Assembly (NCBI GenBank): GCA_002339015.1
Contig: DDJC01000052.1
Span: 1-25,915, forward strand
Reading direction: 5' to 3'
DNA: 25,915 nucleotides
Source: Burkholderiales bacterium UBA1834
GTDB taxonomy: Bacteria > Pseudomonadota > Gammaproteobacteria > Burkholderiales > Burkholderiaceae_C
The translations under genes and the position numbers were made by a program. The first letter of the stretch is position 1. Each line of letters begins with the position of its first letter. The notes below the pieces were generated by a model, which saw only the letters and a program-made list of their open reading frames with translations, was not told the DNA's origin and searched no databases. Below are positions 1-10,665 of this stretch, one piece after another.

Positions 1-2
1 AC

Positions 3-3083
<3,081 letters not shown>

Positions 3084-3096
3084 ACTGCACCTCATC

Positions 3097-3117
3097 GCCC
3101 CGGGCCGATCCCGGGGC
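3097..3117 (+). terminator. GC-rich hairpin after carB without T-tract
   Basis: A perfect 8-bp inverted repeat (GCCCCGGG, loop CCGAT, CCCGGGGC) begins 14 nt after the carB stop. It is followed by ACTTGAG, so the uridine run of an intrinsic terminator is absent. It may protect the carB mRNA 3' end or act with Rho. The structure is seen; the function is inferred. Confidence 0.4.
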
Positions 3118-3217
3118 ACTTGAGACGACGTGGGCCGCGCCCGGCACTCACCTCACGGTGGGCACAGGGCAGCGGCTCCGTTTCCTTTTGAGCCATCCTA
3201 TTTCGAGAGACAAGCCT

Positions 3218-3694
3218 ATGTCCACCATTCCCATCACCAAGCGTGGCGCCGAGAAGCTGAAGGAAGAGTTGCAGCGCCTCAAGCATGTGGAACGCCCGGC
3301 CGTGGTGATTGCCATCGCCGAGGCCCGTGCTCAGGGTGACCTGTCGGAAAACGCCGAGTACGACGCCGCCAAGGACAAGCAGGGCTTCATCGAAGGCCGC
3401 ATCCAGGAAATCGAAGGCAAGCTGTCGGCTGCTCAGATCATCGATCCGGCTGCACTGGATGCCGGTGGCCGTGTGGTGTTCGGTGCCACGGTGGATCTGG
3501 AAGAGGAAGAGTCCGGCGAGCCGGTCACTTACCAAGTGGTGGGCGACGACGAAGCCGACATCAAGCAGGGCCTGGTCTCCATCAGCTCGCCCATCGCCCG
3601 CGCCCTGATCGGCAAGGAAGCGGGCGACGTGGCCGCCGTGCAGGCCCCCGGCGGTGTGCGCCACTACGAGATCATCAAGGTCCGCTACGTCTGA
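3218..3694 (+). CDS. greA: Transcription elongation factor GreA
   Basis: GreA binds RNA polymerase in the secondary channel and stimulates cleavage of backtracked transcripts, rescuing stalled complexes. The 158-residue product has the family's usual length. Residues 1-75 form the N-terminal coiled coil. It carries the tip motif GDLSENAEYDAAK with the two acidic residues D41 and E44 that hold the catalytic magnesium. The rest is the FKBP-like domain with ISSPIARALIGKEAGD. The ATG at 3218 is chosen because the protein then starts MSTIPITKRGAEKL as in homologues and follows a GAGAGA purine run. The frame is open further upstream, but that would add a non-conserved extension. The DUF4149 gene begins 7 nt after its stop, suggesting one transcript. 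Confidence 0.97.
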   Translation: MSTIPITKRGAEKLKEELQRLKHVERPAVVIAIAEARAQGDLSENAEYDAAKDKQGFIEGRIQEIEGKLSAAQIIDPAALDAGGRVVFGATVDLEEEESGEPVTYQVVGDDEADIKQGLVSISSPIARALIGKEAGDVAAVQAPGGVRHYEIIKVRYV

Positions 3695-3701
3695 TCAGCC
3701 C

Positions 3702-4181
3702 ATGAGCAACCGCACCTTGCGTTTCGAAACCTGGCTGGCCGGCATCTGGGCCGGCATCATCGTGGGGATCGGGGCGGTGTCGGCACCCAGCCTGTTTGCG
3801 GTGCTGGAGCGTCCGCTGGCGGGAGCCGGGGCAGGGCGCATCTTCGCGACGGAGGCCGTGGTGAGCCTGGTGATCGCCATCGTGCTGTTCGTGGCCGAAC
3901 GTGGCCGCGTGCGTGACCGCATCGAGGCGGGCGAAAAGCTCTCCGTCATGTCCGGTCCGCTGCTGATCATTTTGGGCGCGCTGTTCCTGACGGTGTTCGG
4001 CCATTACGCGATCACGCCGATGATCCAGGCCGCGAAGGCGGGCCATCCCACGAGGCTCTCGTTCGGGGCTTTGCATGGCATTTCCGCTGCGCTGTTCTGG
4101 ATGAAAGGCGTGCTGGTGCTGAGCCTGGCCTGGCGGCTGGGCGGCCTTCGAGATGAGGCCGCTGCAGCACAGTTGCCGTAA
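3702..4181 (+). CDS. DUF4149 family small integral membrane protein
   Basis: The function is unknown. The 159-residue product has four hydrophobic segments, at about residues 11-35, 50-65, 84-104 and 121-145. A GIWAGIIVGIGAVSAPSLFA stretch in the first resembles the DUF4149 (TMEM205-like) family as I recall it. The segment between helices two and three (RGRVRDRIEAGEK) is charged and probably cytoplasmic. The start codon lies 7 nt after the greA stop with no clear Shine-Dalgarno sequence, which points to translational coupling with greA. The gene converges with yhbY. A membrane protein of this family between greA and yhbY is, from memory, usual in Burkholderiales. Family assignment is fairly sure; any role is not. 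Confidence 0.8.
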   Translation: MSNRTLRFETWLAGIWAGIIVGIGAVSAPSLFAVLERPLAGAGAGRIFATEAVVSLVIAIVLFVAERGRVRDRIEAGEKLSVMSGPLLIILGALFLTVFGHYAITPMIQAAKAGHPTRLSFGALHGISAALFWMKGVLVLSLAWRLGGLRDEAAAAQLP

Positions 4182-4211
4182 GCGAGAGCAGCCACAAAAG
4201 GGCCCGCCATG

Positions 4212-4236
4212 AAAAAGCGGCCCATTGCGGGCCGCT
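4212..4236 (-). terminator. Intrinsic terminator of yhbY
   Basis: Read on the minus strand, the stem AGCGGCCC, loop GCAAT and GGGCCGCT is followed at once by a run of five T (forward A4212-A4216). This is a canonical rho-independent terminator about 40 nt after the yhbY stop. A weaker 5-bp stem (GGCGC/GCGCC, 4248-4265) lies between the stop and the terminator. On the plus strand no T-run follows, so it need not stop transcripts from the DUF4149 gene. Confidence 0.85.
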
Positions 4237-4277
4237 GTGGTGGATCCGGCGCTACCAGAGGCGCCAGGGGGTGTTGA

Positions 4278-4751
4278 TCAGCCCGACTTCTTGGTGCTGG
4301 ACACACGCTTCTTGGCGCGCTTGATCAGGCCTCCGGCGGTGACACGCTCGTTGCCCTTGACCTGCACCTTCTTGATCTCCGGCCGGCCAGAGCCGTTCTT
4401 GGAGAACTTGAAGAGCTTGATCTCGCGCACGCCCGGGCCCTTGCGGCCATCCTTGTCCTCCGAGGACTGTTTCTCGGGGATGGGTCGCCACAGCACCAGC
4501 AGCTTGCCAATGTGCTGGATGGGCGCGGCGCTGAGCTTGTCGCACAGTTGGGCGTAGATGTCTTCGCGCACGGCACGGTCATCGCCGAGCACGCGCACCT
4601 TGATCAGCCCGTGGGCCTTGAGCGCGGCATCGGCTTCCTTGACCACGGCGGGGGTCAGGCCGTCGGCCCCGATCATGACGACGGGATCAAGATGGTGAGC
4701 GTCGGCCCGGTGGACCTTGCGCTCGGCAGTGGTGAGTTCAATCGCTGGCAT
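4278..4751 (-). CDS. yhbY: CRM-domain RNA-binding protein, YhbY-like, with basic C-terminal extension
   Basis: YhbY proteins carry a CRS1-YhbY (CRM) RNA-binding domain and associate with the precursor of the large ribosomal subunit. Residues 5-93 match: LDPVVMIGADGLTPAVVKEAD contains the GxxG-type loop, followed by LIKVRVLGDDR and IQHIGKLLVLWRP. The protein has 157 residues against about 97 in E. coli. Residues 94-157 form an added tail, acidic and polar at first, then rich in Lys and Arg (KKVQVKGNERV, KRAKKRVSSTKK). The ATG at 4751 is chosen because MPAIELTTAERK begins the domain; the open frame upstream encodes a hydrophobic stretch that is only the antisense of rlmE. The gene lies divergent to rlmE with 19 bp between the start codons. 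Confidence 0.9.
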   Translation of the reverse strand: MPAIELTTAERKVHRADAHHLDPVVMIGADGLTPAVVKEADAALKAHGLIKVRVLGDDRAVREDIYAQLCDKLSAAPIQHIGKLLVLWRPIPEKQSSEDKDGRKGPGVREIKLFKFSKNGSGRPEIKKVQVKGNERVTAGGLIKRAKKRVSSTKKSG

Positions 4752-4756
4752 CCCTC

Positions 4757-4763
4757 TATTATC
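4757..4763. promoter_or_regulatory. Overlapping -10-like hexamers between yhbY and rlmE
   Basis: The only AT-rich core in the 19-bp divergent gap reads TATTAT on the plus strand (4757-4762, five of six to TATAAT) and GATAAT on the minus strand (4763-4758, five of six). A TTGCTT lies 18 nt upstream of the minus-strand hexamer, inside rlmE. I see no matching -35 for the plus strand. If used, both would start transcripts at or within a few nucleotides of the start codons. This is a weak call from pattern alone. Confidence 0.35.
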
Positions 4764-4770
4764 GAGCCAT

Positions 4771-5445
4771 ATGAAAGTCAAAAGCAAAAGCAAGAAGATC
4801 AACAAGGCGTGGCTGAACGACCATGTCAACGATCCGTATGTGCGCCTGGCGCAGAAGGAAGGTTTTCGCTCGCGCGCGGCCTACAAGCTCAAGGAGATCG
4901 ACGAAACGCTCAGGTTGATCCATCCGGGCCAGGTCGTGGTCGATCTGGGAGCGGCGCCAGGCGCGTGGAGCCAGTACGTGCGCCGCAAGTTCGCGCCCAA
5001 AGATCTGGGGGGCGGTGGTGCGGCCGTAGGCGAACTCAATGGCACCATCATTGCGCTGGATCTGCTGGATTTCGAGCCCATCGAGGGCGTGACGTTCATC
5101 CAGGGCGATTTTCGCGAGGATGAGGTGCTGACGCAGCTCCAGGACGCTGTAGGCGATCGCCTGGTCGACGTGGTGATTTCCGACATGGCACCCAATTTAA
5201 GCGGCATCGAATCATCGGACGCCGCCCGCATTGAGCACCTGATCGAATTGGCGGTGGATTTCTGCCAGCACCACCTCAAGCCCCAGGGAGCACTGGTATG
5301 CAAGGTGTTCCACGGCAGTGGTTACAGTCAGCTCGTGGAACTGTTCAAAAACTCTTTCCGTGTGGTGAAACCCATCAAACCCAAGGCATCGCGCGACAAG
5401 TCTGCCGAAACTTTCCTGGTGGGAATGGGTCTGAAATCCCGCTGA
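4771..5445 (+). CDS. rlmE: 23S rRNA (uridine-2552-2'-O)-methyltransferase RlmE
   Basis: RlmE (FtsJ/RrmJ) methylates the ribose of U2552 in the A loop of 23S rRNA late in 50S assembly, using S-adenosylmethionine. The 224-residue product has the SAM-binding motif VVDLGAAPGAWSQY (residues 56-69) and the conserved K-D-K-E set at K39 (AAYKLKEID), D138 (SDMAPN), K178 (CKVFHG) and E213 (SAETFL). The basic N-terminus (MKVKSKSKKINKAW) fits RNA binding. A short Gly/Ala insertion around residues 79-87 (DLGGGGAAVGE) lies in a loop. The ATG at 4771 has only a weak purine stretch before it. The order rlmE-ftsH-folP-glmM matches E. coli. No intrinsic terminator is evident after it. Confidence 0.97.
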   Translation: MKVKSKSKKINKAWLNDHVNDPYVRLAQKEGFRSRAAYKLKEIDETLRLIHPGQVVVDLGAAPGAWSQYVRRKFAPKDLGGGGAAVGELNGTIIALDLLDFEPIEGVTFIQGDFREDEVLTQLQDAVGDRLVDVVISDMAPNLSGIESSDAARIEHLIELAVDFCQHHLKPQGALVCKVFHGSGYSQLVELFKNSFRVVKPIKPKASRDKSAETFLVGMGLKSR

Positions 5446-5557
5446 TAGCCTGTGCCGGATGCCCGAAACCGATGAATTTTCTCGATCACGGTCATAACAA
5501 CGGCGTTTTTGCCCCTGTTCACGTGCTTGTAACACCATGCGAAACCCTTCGACCGGT

Positions 5558-5588
5558 CTTGACTGTTCTAGAATGATCCTCACATACC
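5558..5588 (+). promoter_or_regulatory. Candidate heat-shock (sigma-32-like) promoter of ftsH
   Basis: CTTGACT (5558-5564), 13 nt, then CCTCACAT (5578-5585) resembles the sigma-32 pattern CTTGAAA-N13-15-CCCCATNT. The same TTGACT also sits 18 nt from CATACC (5583-5588), a weak sigma-70 arrangement. A start near 5592 would give a leader of about 84 nt before the ftsH GTG. In E. coli ftsH is under heat-shock control, which supports the reading. Another TAGAAT (5569-5574) with a poor -35 is also present, so assignment is tentative. Confidence 0.45.
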
Positions 5589-5675
5589 GCGAAGGCTGGC
5601 GCCTCCACGTTCAGGAAGCGCGGTCGATTCAACCGGGGCAATGGTCGCCCAGGTGGTGGTTATGAAGGAGCCGCG

Positions 5676-7583
<1,908 letters not shown>

Positions 7584-7603
7584 TTGCCAGCCAGTCCATC
7601 CAG

Positions 7604-7626
7604 AACGGGGCGCAAGCCCCGTTTTT
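7604..7626 (+). terminator. Intrinsic terminator between ftsH and folP
   Basis: A perfect 8-bp stem AACGGGGC / GCCCCGTT closed by the stable tetraloop GCAA runs directly into TTTTT (7622-7626). It begins 20 nt after the ftsH stop and ends just before the first in-frame folP ATG (7628). It should end most ftsH transcripts. The same structure could also shelter the folP initiation region on read-through mRNA. Confidence 0.88.
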
Positions 7627-7651
7627 CATGGTGTCGCCCCTGATGTTCCCC

Positions 7652-8494
7652 ATGTTCTGGCAAACCACACGCTTTCGCATCGACTTGAGCCAGCCGAAGG
7701 TGATGGGCATCGTCAACGTGACGCCCGATTCCTTCTCCGATGGCGGGCAGCATGCGGACACCGCCGGGGCCCTGGCCCACTGCGAACGCCTGATCAGGGA
7801 CGGCGTGGACATCCTGGACATCGGCGGTGAATCGACCAGGCCCGGCGCCGACATCCTGCACCCGGCCGAGGAATGGCGCCGGCTTGAGCCTGTGCTGAGG
7901 CAGGCGACCACGCTGGGTGTGCCCGTGTCCGTGGACACTTGCAAGGCGGAGGTGATGCAGCGCGCGCTGGACCTGGGGGTGGACATCATCAACGACGTGC
8001 ATGCCTTGACCGGCCCTGGCTGCGAGCGGGCCGTGGCAGCCCATGCCGCCTGTGGCATCTGCCTGATGCATATGCGCGGTGATCCGGCCACCATGCAGTC
8101 CCATACCGACTATGACGATGTGGTGCGGGAAGTGGCTGAGCATCTGCGGGCCCGGCTGGCAAGGATGCTGACCCTGGGTGTGGCCGATGAGCGCATCACG
8201 CTGGACCCCGGCATTGGCTTTGGCAAGACGCCGCAGCAGAACCTGGATCTGTTGCGCAGGCAAGGTGAGTTGCTGCCGCTGGGCCGGCCCTTGCTGGTGG
8301 GCTGGTCACGCAAATCGACACTGGGTGCTGTCACGGGGCGCCCCGTGGGGGAGCGTCTGGCGGCCAGTCTGGCGGCTGCACTGGCCTCGGTGGCCAACGG
8401 TGCTCGTGTGGTGCGCGTGCACGACGTGGCCGCCACGGTGGATGCCCTGAAGGTATGGCAGGCAGCCGGTGGCACGTTGACGCCGGCGCGATAA
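7652..8494 (+). CDS. folP: Dihydropteroate synthase
   Basis: FolP condenses p-aminobenzoate with dihydropterin pyrophosphate to give dihydropteroate in folate synthesis; it is the sulfonamide target. With the start at 7652 the product has 280 residues, close to E. coli (282). Motifs run in order: NVTPDSFSDGG (22-32), GGESTRPGA (58-66), SVDTCKAEV (93-101), INDVHAL (113-119), DPGIGFGKT (185-193), GWSRKSTLG (217-225) and RVHDVA (255-260). Three in-frame ATGs (7628, 7643, 7652) are possible. I favour 7652 because MFWQTTRFRIDLS looks most like related proteins, but none has a good ribosome binding site. The gene begins almost inside the terminator after ftsH and is followed by glmM after 53 bp. 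Confidence 0.95.
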   Translation: MFWQTTRFRIDLSQPKVMGIVNVTPDSFSDGGQHADTAGALAHCERLIRDGVDILDIGGESTRPGADILHPAEEWRRLEPVLRQATTLGVPVSVDTCKAEVMQRALDLGVDIINDVHALTGPGCERAVAAHAACGICLMHMRGDPATMQSHTDYDDVVREVAEHLRARLARMLTLGVADERITLDPGIGFGKTPQQNLDLLRRQGELLPLGRPLLVGWSRKSTLGAVTGRPVGERLAASLAAALASVANGARVVRVHDVAATVDALKVWQAAGGTLTPAR

Positions 8495-8547
8495 TCTCGC
8501 CTTCTTCCTTCGGGGCAGGGTGTCCCGTACAACGACAAGAGTTCACC

Positions 8548-9879
8548 ATGAGCAGACGGTATTTCGGCACGGACGGCATTCGCGGCACCGTGGGCCAGTC
8601 CCCCATCACCCCTGACTTCATGTTGCGTCTGGGTCATGCGGTGGGACAAGTGCTGCGCCGCACCGAGAGCCGCCCGACGGTGCTCATCGGCAAGGACACG
8701 CGCATCTCGGGCTACATGCTCGAATCGGCGCTGGAGGCCGGCTTTGCCTCGGCCGGTGTCGATGTGCTGCTGACCGGCCCTCTGCCCACCCCTGGCGTGG
8801 CCTACCTGACGCGAGCCCTGCGCCTGAACCTGGGCGTGGTGATCAGTGCCTCGCACAATCCTTTCGCGGACAACGGCATCAAGTTCTTCTCTGCCAAGGG
8901 CGAGAAGCTGCCCGACGAGTGGGAGCTGGACGTGGAGGCCGCGCTGGAGCAGCCGCCCACCTGGGTGGCCTCGCGCGAGCTGGGCAAGGCCAAGCGCCTG
9001 GACGATGCGCGCGGCCGCTATGTGGAGTTCTGCAAGAGCACCTTCGATTCGGCGCTGTCGCTGAAGGGGCTGAAACTGGTGGTTGACGGCGCCAATGGCG
9101 CGGCCTATCACGTCGCCAAGCACGTGTTCCATGAGCTGGGCGCCGAGGTGCATGCCATTGGCTGCGCGCCCGATGGCCTGAACATCAATGAAGGCGTGGG
9201 CGCCACGCACCCCGAGGCCCTGATCCGTGCCGTGAAGGCCAACCATGCCGACTACGGCATTGCGCTCGACGGTGATGCGGACCGCCTGCAGTTGGTGGAC
9301 AAGCAGGGCCGTCTGTACAACGGTGACGAGGTGCTCTACCTGATGGTGGCCGATCGCCTGGCCCGGGGCGAGGCCGTGCCGGGGGCCGTGGGCACCTTGA
9401 TGACCAACATGGCGGTGGAGCTGGCTTTGAAGGCCCGCGATGTGCCGTTCGTGCGGGCCAAGGTGGGTGACCGCTATGTGCTCGAAGAGCTCGTCAGTCG
9501 CGGCTGGCAACTGGGCGGGGAGGGCTCTGGCCACCTGATCGCGCTGGACCGCCATACCACGGGTGACGGCATCGTCAGCGCGCTGCAGGTGCTGCAGGCC
9601 GTGGTGCGCAGCGGGCGCTCGATGGCGCAGTGGCTGGAGGACGTGACGCTGTTCCCACAGCGCCTGATCAACGTGCGCCTGCAGCCCGGGCAGGACTGGA
9701 CATCCAGCGAGGCGCTCCAGGCCGCCCAGGCGGCGGTGACGCAGGAACTGGCAGGGCAGGGGCGCGTATTGATCCGCGCCTCGGGCACCGAGCCGCTGCT
9801 GCGCCTGATGGTGGAAGCGCGAGAGCCTGGCCTGGCTGATCGCTGCTGCGAACGCCTGGCACAGGCTCTCAGGGGTTGA
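8548..9879 (+). CDS. glmM: Phosphoglucosamine mutase
   Basis: GlmM converts glucosamine-6-phosphate to glucosamine-1-phosphate, the step before UDP-GlcNAc, for peptidoglycan and lipopolysaccharide. The 443-residue product begins MSRRYFGTDGIRGTVG, carries the phosphoserine loop ISASHNP with S102 (same number as E. coli), the magnesium loop DGDADR (241-246), the sugar-binding GEGSGH, and the phosphate-binding RASGTEPLLR near the C-terminus. All four domains of the alpha-D-phosphohexomutase family are represented. The ATG at 8548 follows an AAGAG run. It is probably co-transcribed with folP, as in E. coli. Confidence 0.98.
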   Translation: MSRRYFGTDGIRGTVGQSPITPDFMLRLGHAVGQVLRRTESRPTVLIGKDTRISGYMLESALEAGFASAGVDVLLTGPLPTPGVAYLTRALRLNLGVVISASHNPFADNGIKFFSAKGEKLPDEWELDVEAALEQPPTWVASRELGKAKRLDDARGRYVEFCKSTFDSALSLKGLKLVVDGANGAAYHVAKHVFHELGAEVHAIGCAPDGLNINEGVGATHPEALIRAVKANHADYGIALDGDADRLQLVDKQGRLYNGDEVLYLMVADRLARGEAVPGAVGTLMTNMAVELALKARDVPFVRAKVGDRYVLEELVSRGWQLGGEGSGHLIALDRHTTGDGIVSALQVLQAVVRSGRSMAQWLEDVTLFPQRLINVRLQPGQDWTSSEALQAAQAAVTQELAGQGRVLIRASGTEPLLRLMVEAREPGLADRCCERLAQALRG

Positions 9880-9890
9880 TGCTCCGCATG

Positions 9891-9916
9891 GCCCGTGGCG
9901 GCGACCGCCGACGGGC
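9891..9916. terminator. Hairpin between convergent glmM and the fasciclin gene
   Basis: GCCCGT then GGCGG, loop CGA, then CCGCC, a bulged G and ACGGGC form an 11-bp bulged stem in the 47-bp convergent gap. No immediate T-run follows on either strand; TTATTTCTT occurs about 10 nt later on the plus strand. It may serve both genes as a weak or Rho-assisted end. The structure is seen, the role inferred. Confidence 0.45.
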
Positions 9917-9926
9917 CTGTTGAGAC

Positions 9927-10415
9927 TTATTTCTTCGGCGGGGTCAGCACGCGGTCGATCACGTGCACCACGCTGTCGCCGGCCGCCACGTCGGCCTTCG
10001 TGACCATGGCGTCGTCCACGGTCACGAAATCACCGGCGCGCGACAGTGCCAGCTTGGCGCCGTTCACGGTGGCAGGGGTGCTGTTTTCAGCAATGGCAGA
10101 GGCAGCGATCTTGCCCGACAGCACGTGGTAGGTCAGCACGGCCTTGAGCTGCTCGGGATCCTTGGCCAGGGCGTCCAGCTTCTCGGCGGGCACGGCCTTG
10201 AAGGCATCGTCGCTGGGGGCGAACACGGTGAAGGCTCCGCTGCTCAGGGTGCTGTCCAGGCCGGCTTGTTTCACCAGGCGGGAGAAGGTGGAGAGTTCAG
10301 GGCTCTTGGCGGCCACAGACACCACGGTGTCGGCGGCATGGGCCAGGCCAGAGAGAGACAGGGTGGCCAGGGCCAGGCAGGCGGCGGCCAGGGGATGGCG
10401 CAAGGACAGGTTCAT
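9927..10415 (-). CDS. Secreted single-domain fasciclin (FAS1) protein
   Basis: FAS1 domains mediate extracellular adhesion or ligand binding; the bacterial role is mostly unknown. The 162-residue product starts with a signal peptide (MNLSLRHP, a hydrophobic run LAAACLALATLSLSG, and a signal peptidase I site AHA-AD after residue 27). Nearly all the rest is one FAS1 domain: FSRLVKQAGL, the H1 motif FTVFAPSDDAFKAVP, LKAVLTYHVLSGKI (H2-like) and VVHVIDRVLTPP at the end. There is no lipobox or membrane anchor, so it is probably periplasmic or released. The ATG at 10415 is preceded by AGGAAAG. It is divergent from pstS. On its own strand upstream lie three Pho-box half-sites and a -10-like TAAGGT, suggesting induction by phosphate starvation (inferred). 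Confidence 0.92.
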   Translation of the reverse strand: MNLSLRHPLAAACLALATLSLSGLAHAADTVVSVAAKSPELSTFSRLVKQAGLDSTLSSGAFTVFAPSDDAFKAVPAEKLDALAKDPEQLKAVLTYHVLSGKIAASAIAENSTPATVNGAKLALSRAGDFVTVDDAMVTKADVAAGDSVVHVIDRVLTPPKK

Positions 10416-10471
10416 GGAAGGACTTTCCTGTGGAGGTTGTTCGAGCCGCCTCTTCTGGCGGACCGGCGGAC

Positions 10472-10516
10472 ACCTTAGACTTGTCACATGACAGTCACGT
10501 GTCAGAAACATGACGA
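10472..10516 (-). promoter_or_regulatory. Putative PhoB-dependent promoter of the fasciclin gene
   Basis: On the minus strand three 7-mers lie in exact 11-bp register: TCGTCAT (10516-10510), CTGACAC (10505-10499) and CTGTCAT (10494-10488). The last is identical to the E. coli Pho-box half-site CTGTCAT. After a 10-nt spacer comes TAAGGT (10477-10472), keeping the first, second and last bases of the -10 consensus. The half-site, 4-nt gap, half-site layout with the -10 about 10 nt downstream is the PhoB-activated architecture. The predicted start is near 10465, 50 nt before the ATG. Confidence 0.6.
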
Positions 10517-10563
10517 CCGCCGTCATCCTGAACAGAGCATTCGCCTTCAGGATGGCCGAATGC
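10510..10563. repeat. Three overlapping inverted repeats in the fasciclin-pstS divergent region
   Basis: ATGACG/CGTCAT (10510-10515, 10521-10526), ATCCTGAA/TTCAGGAT (10525-10532, 10546-10553) and GCATTCG/CGAATGC (10537-10543, 10557-10563) interlock, so they cannot all form at once. They fill the space between the two Pho-box regions. They may be operator sites for an additional regulator. CCGTCAT (10520-10526) in the first repeat is also a six-of-seven match to the Pho half-site. Confidence 0.6.
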
Positions 10564-10585
10564 TTTATGACAACGTTCCTGGCGT

Positions 10586-10619
10586 GTGTCATGAGATGGT
10601 CACAATCGGCGCCTACAGT
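10586..10619 (+). promoter_or_regulatory. Putative Pho box and -10 of pstS
   Basis: GTGTCAT (10586-10592), a 4-nt gap, then TGGTCAC (10597-10603) matches the two-half-site Pho box. Exactly 10 nt later is TACAGT (10614-10619), four of six to TATAAT, with no good -35. In PhoB-activated promoters the box replaces the -35, so the layout fits. The predicted start near 10626 gives a leader of about 40 nt before pstS. Confidence 0.65.
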
Positions 10620-10665
10620 CCGCAGCGTTCAACTTTGTTGTCACTCGACCCCTGAAAGGCGAAGA

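Noticed and set aside
4752..4829. Upstream extension of YhbY giving a hydrophobic N-terminus
   Set aside because: The Leu-rich stretch is the antisense of the Lys-rich rlmE start, and the CRM domain begins naturally at the ATG at 4751.
8110..9555. Long minus-strand open frame opposite folP and glmM
   Set aside because: It spans two well-identified genes on the other strand, has His/Gln/Arg-rich composition and no recognisable domain.
10416..10592. Upstream extension of the fasciclin protein
   Set aside because: The ATG at 10415 gives a textbook signal peptide and has a ribosome binding site; the extension would cover the predicted promoter.
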